A DNA stretch of 58,150 bases from an uncultured Azohydromonas sp. (GCF_937926365.1 NZ_CALAOH010000052.1:1-58150); one strand, 5' to 3'. Shown: positions 38,792-48,508, numbered from the stretch's first letter. Numbers and translations: made by a program. Notes: a model not told the origin generated them from the letters alone.

Positions 38792-38840
38792 GGAGGCCGG
38801 GGAAACGTGCATCCCCGCTCAGCGGCGCGCCCCCCGTCCC

Positions 38841-39305
38841 TCACCCCGCCGCCCGCGGCCGCTCGCCCGCCAGCACCACCTGCCCCACATCCCGCAGCAC
38901 CGCGCGCGTGGCCTTCAGGCACAGGCCGCGGTCGAGCTGTTCGATGGCCAGGCCGGGCCAGTCGGTGGGCGGCAGCAGCGCGCGGCCGCGCGTGTCCAGC
39001 GCCCACAGCACGCCGCCATGGCCGTGGTCGGTGCCGCCGTTGGCGGTCGGCGTAGACGTTGGGGTGGTTGAGCCAGAAGTCCACCAGCAGTTCCTGGAGC
39101 TGCCAGCGGCTGTAGGCGGCGCGGCGGAGCTGCCGGGGTAGCCGATGCGCAGCCGCGCCTGGCGCAGCGCCTGGGCCAGGCGGGGGTCGTCATCGGTGGG
39201 CTGGAGCTGCTCCTCAATCCAGCCCCGGGCGCCGACCTTGGCGGCATAGTCCAGCTCGGCGGGCCTGGCGCCGAAACTCAAGCGTTCATGCAGGCCGGGG
39301 AGCAT
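38841..39305 (-). pseudogene. Collapsed DUF1800-DUF1501 gene pair
   Basis: The minus-strand frame begins MLPGLHERLSFGARPAELDYAAKVGARGWIEEQL, the N-terminus of DUF1800 proteins. A frameshift follows near 39140: the family's next block 'LVDFWLNHPNVYAD' is in another frame (about 39043-39100). Straight after that the sequence jumps to 'NGGTDHGHGGVLWAL' and 'WPGLAIEQLDRGL', which belongs to the C-terminus of DUF1501 proteins. DUF1800 and DUF1501 genes are normally adjacent, in that order. So about two genes' worth of DNA was deleted and the ends joined. It lies just outside the CRISPR island edge. Confidence 0.7.
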
Positions 39306-39477
39306 GGGCGGGATTATGGTGAGCCCCCATGCAGGCCCCGATCGCTCCGCCCCCGCCGCTCCCGCGGGCCGTGAAGCCTCGCACGCAAGGGGCGCGGCTG
39401 CGCGCGGGCCGGAACGGGTGGTCGCGCGCGCAACGGAGCGCGCGCGTGGCGGCGGCCGGGGCTGGCGGAGGCAACGC

Positions 39478-39855
39478 ATGACGGCCTGGCCCTACGCGCT
39501 GGCGGCCGAGGCGGTGGTGGTGCTGCACCTGCTGTTCATCGGCTTCGTGGTGCTGGGCGCGGCGCTGCTGCCGCGCTGGCCGTGCCTGGTGTGGCTGCAC
39601 GTGCCGGCGCTGCTGTGGGGCATGTACGTGGAAGCCTCGGGCAGCCCGTGCCCGCTCACCCCGCTGGAGAACCACCTGCGCGCGCTGGCCGGCGCGCGCG
39701 GCTACGGCGGCGGCTTCATCGAGCACTACCTGCTGCCACTGATGTACCCGGCGGGGCTCACGCGCGAGCTGCAGTGGATGCTGGCGCTGGGCGTGGCGGG
39801 GGTGAATGTGGGGCTGTACGGGTGGTGGGTGGTGCGGCGCAAGCGGCCACGCTGA
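39478..39855 (+). CDS. DUF2784 membrane protein
   Basis: 125 residues from the ATG at 39478. Three to four hydrophobic helices; 'VVVLHLLFIGFVVLGAALLPRW' and 'PCPLTPLENHLR' followed by 'FIEHYLLPLMYP' match the DUF2784 pattern of small inner-membrane proteins. Function unknown. It is the last intact gene before the CRISPR island and ends 18 bases before the displaced 3' end of the enoyl-CoA hydratase gene, suggesting that in the ancestor the two genes were convergent neighbours. Confidence 0.75.
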   Translation: MTAWPYALAAEAVVVLHLLFIGFVVLGAALLPRWPCLVWLHVPALLWGMYVEASGSPCPLTPLENHLRALAGARGYGGGFIEHYLLPLMYPAGLTRELQWMLALGVAGVNVGLYGWWVVRRKRPR

Positions 39856-39873
39856 GCCGGCCGCCCTCGTGCC

Positions 39874-39980
39874 TCACCTCCCCTTGAACACCGCCCGCCT
39901 CTTCTCCTGCCTCGCCTGCACGCCCTCGCGCAAGTCGTCCAAGGTGTTGACGCAGGCGATGTCGCACGCCAGGACTTGCA
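39874..39980 (-). pseudogene. Displaced 3' end of an enoyl-CoA hydratase gene (left island edge)
   Basis: Read on the minus strand it encodes a peptide close to 'DIACVNTLDDLREGVQARQ' followed by 'EKRRAVFKGR' and a TGA stop. This parallels the end of the intact gene at 54911-55690 ('DIARVNASEDLREGVRAWQ', 'EKRAAVFRGR'). The two copies align without gaps over about 107 bases at roughly 83% identity by my count, in the same orientation. Upstream of this stump lies not hydratase sequence but the truncated CRISPR array. It is therefore a broken gene end marking the left boundary of the island. Confidence 0.85.
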
Positions 39981-42900
39981 GTTCACTCTTTCGCCGGCCC
40001 GGCGTCCGAGAAGCTGAATTTCTCAGCTGCCTATCCGGCAGTTCACCCGGCCCTTGGATTAGCGGGCCTTACCCGAGAGTTTCTCAGCTGCCTATCCGGC
40101 AGTTCACGCGATGTGGGTGTGTTGATCGGCTGCCGGGCTTTTCTCAGCTGCCTATCCGGCAGTTCACTTCCGGCGCTGCGCGTCGCTTGGCTGCAGCGTT
40201 TTCTCAGCTGCCTATCCGGCAGTTCACACCCAGTCCTGCGGGGTCATGGACGTTCGGAATTTCTCAGCTGCCTATCCGGCAGTTCACGACATGAGCTTGG
40301 GCGAGCGGCTGCAGCTTGTTTTCTCAGCTGCCTATCCGGCAGTTCACAACGTCTCCGGGCGGTTCGACATGATCCACCCTTTCTCAGCTGCCTATCCGGC
40401 AGTTCACACCCTGCTTGCGGAAATAGCCGATCACCTGCATTTCTCAGCTGCCTATCCGGCAGTTCACATCCAGTTGTTGGGCTGCACAGACGCGACCCAT
40501 TTCTCAGCTGCCTATCCGGCAGTTCACGCCGCTCTTGGTGTGCTCGCTGGCCCGGGCGATTTCTCAGCTGCCTATCCGGCAGTTCACAGCGCGTCGTAGT
40601 AGGGCCGGTCTGCGGCGTATTTCTCAGCTGCCTATCCGGCAGTTCACCGCTGGAACACCGTTTTTTTGCGCGGGCTCAATTTCTCAGCTGCCTATCCGGC
40701 AGTTCACCTCCAGTTCAACGCCGTCGTGCGTCGCCGGCATTTCTCAGCTGCCTATCCGGCAGTTCACCACGTCAACGGCTTGCAGTGCTGCTGCGCGCAT
40801 TTCTCAGCTGCCTATCCGGCAGTTCACCTCAGCGCCTCGCGCAATGCATTCAGGGCCATTTTCTCAGCTGCCTATCCGGCAGTTCACGGGAGTTCGAAGG
40901 CACGGGCGGCTTCTCGCTTTTTCTCAGCTGCCTATCCGGCAGTTCACGAGCGCCTCCTCGGCCACGAAGGCGGCTTCGTTTTCTCAGCTGCCTATCCGGC
41001 AGTTCACCCGTCCGTTCCACAGCACGACGGCTTCGGCCTTTTCTCAGCTGCCTATCCGGCAGTTCACTGTGGTGCGCGTCGCGGCCACGGTCGAAACCGT
41101 TTCTCAGCTGCCTATCCGGCAGTTCACGTCATCAACATCCAGGCCGAGAATGTGCAGCTTTTCTCAGCTGCCTATCCGGCAGTTCACCGCTCGCTGGCCA
41201 AGCGGCTCTACACCGCGCATTTCTCAGCTGCCTATCCGGCAGTTCACAACAGGGTCAGCAGCCCGGCGGTTGCTGTGATTTTCTCAGCTGCCTATCCGGC
41301 AGTTCACCTGGCGACCGGCAAGCGCGTCTGGATGCCCAATTTCTCAGCTGCCTATCCGGCAGTTCACGTCACCACGTCGGGCACGCTGACCGCCTCAGAT
41401 TTCTCAGCTGCCTATCCGGCAGTTCACGCAGGAATGCCTGATTGCTGGTGAATCGGACTTTTCTCAGCTGCCTATCCGGCAGTTCACGCATCGACAACAG
41501 GCCGTCCGCTGCGATCCTGTTTCTCAGCTGCCTATCCGGCAGTTCACACCCACATCGCAGGCCACCCCGAGGTTGGTGTTTTCTCAGCTGCCTATCCGGC
41601 AGTTCACACCCTGCTTGCGGAAATAGCCGATCACCTGCATTTCTCAGCTGCCTATCCGGCAGTTCACGCGAGCGATCCGCAGGATGACCCGATCAGCGTT
41701 TTCTCAGCTGCCTATCCGGCAGTTCACGCGGGGCTCAGTGCAGATCCGGGCTTCGTGGTTTTCTCAGCTGCCTATCCGGCAGTTCACGAATACCGAGCCA
41801 TCCCACTGCACCCCGATCATTTCTCAGCTGCCTATCCGGCAGTTCACGCGCCAGAAACGCCGATGTCCGCGATGCCGATTTTCTCAGCTGCCTATCCGGC
41901 AGTTCACTCTCATGAGCGGCCCTCCCTGAGCCTGTTGTTTTTCTCAGCTGCCTATCCGGCAGTTCACCGCCTAAGCCGCTCAGCGAGTAACAGCACCAAT
42001 TTCTCAGCTGCCTATCCGGCAGTTCACGCAACGCTGCCGCTGCGCTACGACGCCACCAATTTCTCAGCTGCCTATCCGGCAGTTCACCTTCGCTTCCGCG
42101 TCGGTGGTCAGCTCGATCTTTTCTCAGCTGCCTATCCGGCAGTTCACCCCACTCTCCAGCGATCCACTCCACACCCTTGTTTCTCAGCTGCCTATCCGGC
42201 AGTTCACTTCCGGCGGAACGTGGCATTCCTCCACCAGCATTTCTCAGCTGCCTATCCGGCAGTTCACGGGCCGCCGGCAAGTGCGAGCCCGCGGGCGATT
42301 TTCTCAGCTGCCTATCCGGCAGTTCACAAAGACCCTGCGGGCGCCGCCGCCTACGCGATTTTCTCAGCTGCCTATCCGGCAGTTCACGTGGTGGCCGGCG
42401 TGGTGTAGCTGGCCGACGTTTTCTCAGCTGCCTATCCGGCAGTTCACGCGCGGCAGGCGCGCAAGGCTGGCCGCGACATTTTCTCAGCTGCCTATCCGGC
42501 AGTTCACACTCGATGCGGTAGCGACCAGCGCCAGCGGTGTTTCTCAGCTGCCTATCCGGCAGTTCACGCCAGTGATGACGCCAGTTGCGGTCTGCCCCAT
42601 TTCTCAGCTGCCTATCCGGCAGTTCACGTGCCAACGTGCTGCCGCCGTCGCGGGCCATTTTTCTCAGCTGCCTATCCGGCAGTTCACGTGCTCACGCGCT
42701 TTCGCCACCTGTGGGACGATTTCTCAGCTGCCTATCCGGCAGTTCACGACGCGGCGCTGACCGCCGGCTGACGCGGGCTTTTCTCAGCTGCCTATCCGGC
42801 AGTTCACGCCGCCGTCAACGACGGCCCAGCGGAACCTGTTTTCTCAGCTGCCTATCCGGCAGTTCACGGCATCAACATCGGTCTGACGTTCCGCGGCGTT

Positions 42901-45689
42901 TTCTCAGCTGCCTATCCGGCAGTTCACTTGCGTGCGCGTAACCAGCGGGACCAGCGGTATTTCTCAGCTGCCTATCCGGCAGTTCACGGCTCTGCTGCGA
43001 CTGCAGCCGATGCGGCTGATTTCTCAGCTGCCTATCCGGCAGTTCACAGCACCTCGGTGACAAACGGAGCCCAGGCGCTTTTCTCAGCTGCCTATCCGGC
43101 AGTTCACATGCCCGTCAGTCACCCTTCAGCGCTTCCGGCTTTCTCAGCTGCCTATCCGGCAGTTCACGGCCAGGATGGCGGCCTCGATTGCGGCGGGCAT
43201 TTCTCAGCTGCCTATCCGGCAGTTCACAAGAGCACCTGGAGCGCATGGAAGCGCGTGGTTTTCTCAGCTGCCTATCCGGCAGTTCACACCGTGGCCGAGA
43301 CGCGCATTGAGTCGACGATTTTCTCAGCTGCCTATCCGGCAGTTCACCACCTGGCCGGCAGCGTCCGCAATCGCCCAGCTTTCTCAGCTGCCTATCCGGC
43401 AGTTCACCTCAAGCTCGACTACCTGCGCGAGAAGGGCAATTTCTCAGCTGCCTATCCGGCAGTTCACGCGGGCGGTCAGGCGGTAGCGCGAGGCTTGAGT
43501 TTCTCAGCTGCCTATCCGGCAGTTCACCCGCCCGCCCCTTGCTCCCAGGCTTCGCGCATTTTCTCAGCTGCCTATCCGGCAGTTCACATGCCCGGTCAGT
43601 AGCCGTGGGCCGTCAGATATTTCTCAGCTGCCTATCCGGCAGTTCACCTGACGGTGACGTGTGGACCATGAGTTCCGATTTTCTCAGCTGCCTATCCGGC
43701 AGTTCACCTTGCACCTCGCGTGATTCGCCACCAGCTGCATTTCTCAGCTGCCTATCCGGCAGTTCACCATTCACGGTGTCTGCCACCAGCCGCCCAAAAT
43801 TTCTCAGCTGCCTATCCGGCAGTTCACGCGCCAGCCGATACGCCGTGCTGCGCCCGGTATTTCTCAGCTGCCTATCCGGCAGTTCACGGTGGCGGATGCT
43901 GCGACCAAGCCGCCGGCCTTTTCTCAGCTGCCTATCCGGCAGTTCACTCGCACTGCTGTCGTCCATCGCAAGCCTGTTTTTTCTCAGCTGCCTATCCGGC
44001 AGTTCACGAGAACCGCGGCCGCCAAGCGCTGTCTCCATGTTTCTCAGCTGCCTATCCGGCAGTTCACTGTTTTCGTCGCGTAGTGCCGCACGGCGTAGAT
44101 TTCTCAGCTGCCTATCCGGCAGTTCACCCGAGTACCTGCGCGCGCTGGCCGGCATCCAGTTTCTCAGCTGCCTATCCGGCAGTTCACATGCCGCTCTCTA
44201 CGTCAACGGTACCGAGGTCTTTTCTCAGCTGCCTATCCGGCAGTTCACACCGTCTGCGCTGGAACACGGTTTTTCTGCGTTTTCTCAGCTGCCTATCCGG
44301 CAGTTCACCCGCGAATGGACCCGGCGGCCACGGCCGGCAATTTCTCAGCTGCCTATCCGGCAGTTCACTTTCTGCTCCGAATCCATTGCGGCCGCACTCG
44401 TTTCTCAGCTGCCTATCCGGCAGTTCACGCTCAATACCTGATCGAAAACCTGCGCAGCCGTTTTCTCAGCTGCCTATCCGGCAGTTCACATGGGCGCCGC
44501 AATGGCCCGCCGCCTGGAGTCTTTCTCAGCTGCCTATCCGGCAGTTCACTGCGAGATCGACCCGTCCACGGATGCGGCCATTTTCTCAGCTGCCTATCCG
44601 GCAGTTCACACCAGCGGCTGCATTGCGGTCGTTTTCGCCCTTTTCTCAGCTGCCTATCCGGCAGTTCACAAGGGCACGGCGTATTACGAAAATGCCATGA
44701 CTTTCTCAGCTGCCTATCCGGCAGTTCACTTCGCCACTGGTCTGACCGCGGCCGAGCTTGATTTCTCAGCTGCCTATCCGGCAGTTCACATCGGCCTGGC
44801 CGCGAGTGCGCTGGCCACGCTTTTCTCAGCTGCCTATCCGGCAGTTCACGGCACGCTGGCCGCCACCGGCGCCGTGACGCTTTTCTCAGCTGCCTATCCG
44901 GCAGTTCACCCCTCGGGGGAACCGGTGCCGCCGCAAACCACTTTCTCAGCTGCCTATCCGGCAGTTCACCACCCCGGGCTGTGGGAGCTGTTTCGTATCA
45001 ATTTCTCAGCTGCCTATCCGGCAGTTCACGTTTTCAGGCCGATTCCAAGCTTTCCGGATAGTTTCTCAGCTGCCTATCCGGCAGTTCACTCTGCGCGCGG
45101 CTGGTGGACCTTGGGCAGCAATTTCTCAGCTGCCTATCCGGCAGTTCACGTACGTGGCCGGTGCCCCGGACGGCTCGGCGTTTTCTCAGCTGCCTATCCG
45201 GCAGTTCACGTCGAACGCCAGCAGCGGGCTATCCGCGCCCATTTCTCAGCTGCCTATCCGGCAGTTCACTGGCTGGCGGCACGTGCACGCTCACCGTGGC
45301 GTTTCTCAGCTGCCTATCCGGCAGTTCACCGTTTTCAACCCAAGCCCGGGTTTGCCGGCAATTTCTCAGCTGCCTATCCGGCAGTTCACCCCTCTTGGCG
45401 ATATGCCCGGTCAGTAGCCGTTTTCTCAGCTGCCTATCCGGCAGTTCACCCATGCGGCCTGGATCTGCACGCTGCCCTTGATTTCTCAGCTGCCTATCCG
45501 GCAGTTCACTTGGCGTGGTCATGCTCATTCGGTATTCCCCATTTCTCAGCTGCCTATCCGGCAGTTCACGCGCAGTGGGACGGCTGCGAGTGGGACGACG
45601 TTTTCTCAGCTGCCTATCCGGCAGTTCACACCGGCGCCCCACCTGCCTTGCATGGAGGGCATTTCTCAGCTGCCTATCCGGCAGTTCAC
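39978..45689 (-). CRISPR. Type I-F CRISPR array: 95 full repeats, 1 truncated repeat, 95 spacers
   Basis: 28-bp repeats every 60 bp. In crRNA sense (minus strand) each is GTGAA, then the Cas6f hairpin CTGCC-GGATA-GGCAG, then the 8-nt handle CTGAGAAA. Full repeats begin at 40019 and run to 45662-45689; I saw no base change in any. A truncated repeat (last 9 bases on the plus strand, 39978-39986) and a 32-nt spacer lie beyond the leader-distal one. Spacers are 32 nt except three of 33 nt (40047, 44188, 44429). One spacer is duplicated (40408 and 41608). The leader and newest spacers are at the right, next to cas6f. Overlapping spacers imply a 5'-CC PAM. Periodic reading frames across the array are not genes. 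Confidence 0.98.
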
Positions 45690-45819
45690 AAGCACCTCTG
45701 AAGTCTAAGTCCAAGTTGTTAAAGATCTTTCTGGCTCTCGGCCCCTTTTGACCCTTTTCAGACGGCCGCGCACAAGTGCTTGATGCATCAGGCACTTGCG
45801 CGCGGTGCGGAAAAAAGGG
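45690..45819 (-). promoter_or_regulatory. CRISPR leader
   Basis: 130 bases between cas6f and the first repeat. The array-proximal 45 bases are AT-richer ('GATCTTTAACAACTTGGAC' on the minus strand), as is usual for leaders that guide spacer insertion and carry the array promoter. I could not assign a clean IHF site or -35/-10 pair. The outer half contains a long palindrome (separate entry). Confidence 0.7.
45766..45805. repeat. 40-bp near-perfect palindrome inside the leader region
   Basis: 14-base arms CCGCGCACAAGTGC / GCACTTGCGCGCGG (one mismatch) enclose the self-complementary TGATGCATCA. It is flanked by GACCCTTTT (about 45750) and AAAAGGGTC (about 45813), which extend the symmetry. It lies just after the cas6f stop. 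It could form a terminator-like hairpin separating cas6f mRNA from the array, or be a protein site; there is no U-tract directly next to it. Confidence 0.8.
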
Positions 45820-46383
45820 TCAGAAGTGCGGCACGGTGGCCGTGGTGCTCAGCCCGTAGGCACTGAAGCTGCCGGGCCGGGGCTCTGGCACCAGCGGCCC
45901 CTGGCGCAGGAACAACCGGAAGCTCTGGCCCGTGCTCATGCTGCTCAGCACCACGAAAGGCAGCGCCAGCCGCTCGGCCGCGGCGTCCGGAATGCGCGCC
46001 AGCGCCTGCACCTCGTCCAGGCCTTGGCGCTTCATCAGCCGCCGCCGCAGCCGCTCCGGGCTGCTCTTGGCCTGCACCCGGCGCAGCGTGCGGTGCCGAG
46101 CCAACGCCGGCACCAGCGCGATGCCCAGCACTTGGCTGTGGTCGCGCATGCCCTTGAGCCAGTCCTGTGCCATCAGCCGCGCCAGCTCGCCCTCCGGCCC
46201 CACCAGCCGCATGCGGCTGCCCAGGGTGGGTACACACTCGTCATAGCCGGGAAAGCACACGCCAATCGCGTCGTGTGCGCCCTGCGCCAACGCCCGGTGC
46301 AGCTTGGCGTACAGCGCCGCCATGAGCTGATGCACCGGGAATTCCGGGTCGGGCAGCAACTCGATGTCCACGTAGTGAAGCAT
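45820..46383 (-). CDS. cas6f: CRISPR-associated endoribonuclease Cas6f (Csy4)
   Basis: 187 residues, the same length as characterised Csy4 proteins. It cuts pre-crRNA 3' of the repeat hairpin and stays bound to it as part of the Csy (type I-F Cascade) complex. Starts 'MLHYVDIELLPDPEFP'; the catalytic His is His 29 ('KLHRAL'). The Arg-rich helix that grips the hairpin major groove is 'RVQAKSSPERLRRRLMKR'. The Ser/Thr region 'MSTGQSFRLF' and the C-terminal 'YGLSTTATVPHF' are typical. The start is 9 bases after the csy3 stop. It is the last gene before the array. Confidence 0.97.
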   Translation of the reverse strand: MLHYVDIELLPDPEFPVHQLMAALYAKLHRALAQGAHDAIGVCFPGYDECVPTLGSRMRLVGPEGELARLMAQDWLKGMRDHSQVLGIALVPALARHRTLRRVQAKSSPERLRRRLMKRQGLDEVQALARIPDAAAERLALPFVVLSSMSTGQSFRLFLRQGPLVPEPRPGSFSAYGLSTTATVPHF

Positions 46384-46392
46384 CGCCGCGCC

Positions 46393-47436
46393 TCACTCCG
46401 CGTCGCCGAACACGCCGCCGCGGATCAGCGTGGCCATCACGAAATGCTGCTGCTCCACCGGAGGCGCCTTGTCCTTGAGCAGCCAGTTGTCGAGCAGGTT
46501 GTAGAAGTCGTCCTTCGCCTTGGGCTGGCGGCAGGCCTTGCCCAGCGTGGTCACGGAGCCGTAGGGCTCCACGGCGATCGGGCCCAGCGGCCCCGCCTCC
46601 ACATGCCAGGTGTCGATGGTGCGCAGTGCGTTGCCGATCTTCTGCGAGTGCACGCCAGCCACCTCGCCCACCTTGTAGAGCGTCTTGCTCTTCTTGTCGT
46701 TGTTGGTGCGATCGAGGATGAGCTCCTGCGACGGAAACACCTCCTGCCCGCCGCCTACGCGCACGAACGCCGTCACGCCCAGCAGTACGTGCGACTCGCC
46801 CGAGAGGCCCTGCTCGATGAGCTGCGCCACACCGTCCAGGGCTTCCGTCAACTCGCCCGGCGCGTCGAAGTGGCGCAGCGAGAGCTTCAAGGCGTCGAAG
46901 GTCCAGGTCTTGTCCGCACGGCCCTGCACCAGGTGCTCGATGCGCACCTCCACCTCTTCCGCCCCCGTGCGGTTGCGCCACAGCCAGCGGCCATTGGCCA
47001 GGTTGTGGGCGTAACGGCGCGACAGCTCGGTGAAGCCATGGGCCTTGACGTAGCCCTCCACCGTCTGGCGCAGCTTGGCCTGGTAGGCGGCGTTGTTGCA
47101 CGCCGAGGGCGTGCCCGCGCCCTGCAGCACGCGCAGCGTGAAGGCGACCTTGAGCGTGTCGGCATCGGCCGGCAGCGCGGCCACGTCCACGGTCTGCAGG
47201 TTGGGCTTCTCGATCTGGGCATCGAGCTTGGCCGGGTCCATGTCCTTGGTCTTGAGGCGATTGGAGATCGTGCCGCGCACGGACTTCGTGCGCACCGGCA
47301 CGGGGGCCCAGTCGCGCGAGGTGTCGCGCTGCTCCCAGCGCCCGGCGCTGAAGAGGGCGTCGGAGGGGTCGAGCTTGCGCTCGAAGGCCAGGACGGAAGC
47401 GGTCTTGAGATCGGCGTCGGCGGTCTTGGTGGCCAT
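46393..47436 (-). CDS. csy3: Type I-F Cascade backbone protein Csy3 (Cas7f)
   Basis: 347 residues from the ATG preceded by 'AGGAG' nine bases upstream. Six copies normally line the crRNA. Recognised by 'SVLAFERKLDPSDALFSAGRWEQRD', 'VRGTISNRLK', 'NLANGRWLWRNRTGAEEVEV' and 'EVFPSQELILDR'. No nuclease motif, as expected for Cas7. It follows csy2 by 22 bases and precedes cas6f by 9, within one operon. Confidence 0.97.
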   Translation of the reverse strand: MATKTADADLKTASVLAFERKLDPSDALFSAGRWEQRDTSRDWAPVPVRTKSVRGTISNRLKTKDMDPAKLDAQIEKPNLQTVDVAALPADADTLKVAFTLRVLQGAGTPSACNNAAYQAKLRQTVEGYVKAHGFTELSRRYAHNLANGRWLWRNRTGAEEVEVRIEHLVQGRADKTWTFDALKLSLRHFDAPGELTEALDGVAQLIEQGLSGESHVLLGVTAFVRVGGGQEVFPSQELILDRTNNDKKSKTLYKVGEVAGVHSQKIGNALRTIDTWHVEAGPLGPIAVEPYGSVTTLGKACRQPKAKDDFYNLLDNWLLKDKAPPVEQQHFVMATLIRGGVFGDAE

Positions 47437-47458
47437 GGTCAAAGGCTCCTTGCGGGAT

Positions 47459-48508
47459 TCAGGATTCGGAAACTGCGGTGGAGGGAACAGCGGAAGGGGA
47501 CGGCTTGAAGCCGTTGGAACAGCGGTACAGGTTCAGCGCCTCGTCGTAGTCGGCGGACCAGAACAGGTCTTCGAAGCGGCGCAGGCGGTGCGGGCTGATC
47601 CACTGCCCGATGCCGTACACGCCTTCGACGAAGCGCAGCGGCGTGGTGGCGTCGCGGGCGCCCGCCACCGTGCCGGGCTCGTGCAGGGCGGAGAGCCCGG
47701 CAAAGCCCAGCGGGATCGGCACCAGCCAGCCGTCGCGGCTGTCGGTGCGCCACTCGACGCGCTCGTCCACGCTGCCGTCGGCCTTGGTGTGCTTCACCAG
47801 ATGAGCGCGGAACGTGAGGCGCGACAGGTCCAGCCAGGCGTCCAGCGGGGTGGCATCCACGTCGGCCTCGCGCAGCGCCTGGAGCCGCGCCTGCAGCAGG
47901 TCGTCACGCGCGACCAGCGCGAAGCCAGGCAGGCAGCGGCGCATGAGGCGGCGGAACTGCTGACTGGCGTCATCCGTCCCCTCCTCGGCCAGCAGTTCCA
48001 GCAGCGGCGGGGCGGCGCGGCGTCCGCCGGACAGCGCCGGCATCACGCTGCCACCGGCGATGCGCATGCCCTGCACGACGTGCGCGATGCGCTCGGCCAG
48101 CGCCTTGCGCTCGTCCACGGCGTCCACCTTGGCGGCGGCGTGCACACCGGAGAGCTCCACGTCGAGCACCAGCGTGACGTCCAGGTGGACACGCCCCTCT
48201 TCCACGATGGCCGCCGTGTTGCCGTTGGGCAGGATGGGGTTGCGCGTGAGCCGGAAGCTGCGCGTGTGGCCGCCGGTGGTGACCTGGGGTTCGAAGCCGT
48301 GGCAGACCACGCCCACGCCGTAGAAGCGGATGCCCGCATCGGGGCCCAGACGCCGCTCCAGCGCCGTCGTGGCGCCCAGGAAAGCCGTCATCGCCGGGAA
48401 GCCCCAGGTCATCGGGCTGGAAATGGCGTTGGCGTTCTGGATGCGCAGCCGCGGCAACAACAGCACGGCGCGGCGCCAGCCGGTGGCGTCCTGCGGTACG
48501 TCACTCAT
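47459..48508 (-). CDS. csy2: Type I-F Cascade protein Csy2 (Cas5f)
   Basis: 349 residues. It caps the 5' handle of the crRNA and pairs with Csy1 at the tail of the complex. Motifs: 'LLLPRLRIQNANAISSPMTWGFPAMTAFLGA' near the start and 'RFVEGVYGIGQWISPHRLRRFEDLFW' near the end, both typical of Csy2. Its start overlaps the end of csy1 by 8 bases, implying coupled translation. Length is slightly above the usual 320-330, mainly from a Ser/Pro-rich tail. Confidence 0.96.
   Translation of the reverse strand: MSDVPQDATGWRRAVLLLPRLRIQNANAISSPMTWGFPAMTAFLGATTALERRLGPDAGIRFYGVGVVCHGFEPQVTTGGHTRSFRLTRNPILPNGNTAAIVEEGRVHLDVTLVLDVELSGVHAAAKVDAVDERKALAERIAHVVQGMRIAGGSVMPALSGGRRAAPPLLELLAEEGTDDASQQFRRLMRRCLPGFALVARDDLLQARLQALREADVDATPLDAWLDLSRLTFRAHLVKHTKADGSVDERVEWRTDSRDGWLVPIPLGFAGLSALHEPGTVAGARDATTPLRFVEGVYGIGQWISPHRLRRFEDLFWSADYDEALNLYRCSNGFKPSPSAVPSTAVSES

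Noticed and set aside
40113..45751. Long periodic reading frames across the array (repeating FLSCLSGSS, SQLPIRQFT, FSAAYPAVH or ELPDRQLR units)
   Set aside because: They are translations of the 60-bp CRISPR period in different frames; no start signals, and the repeat is a known non-coding unit.
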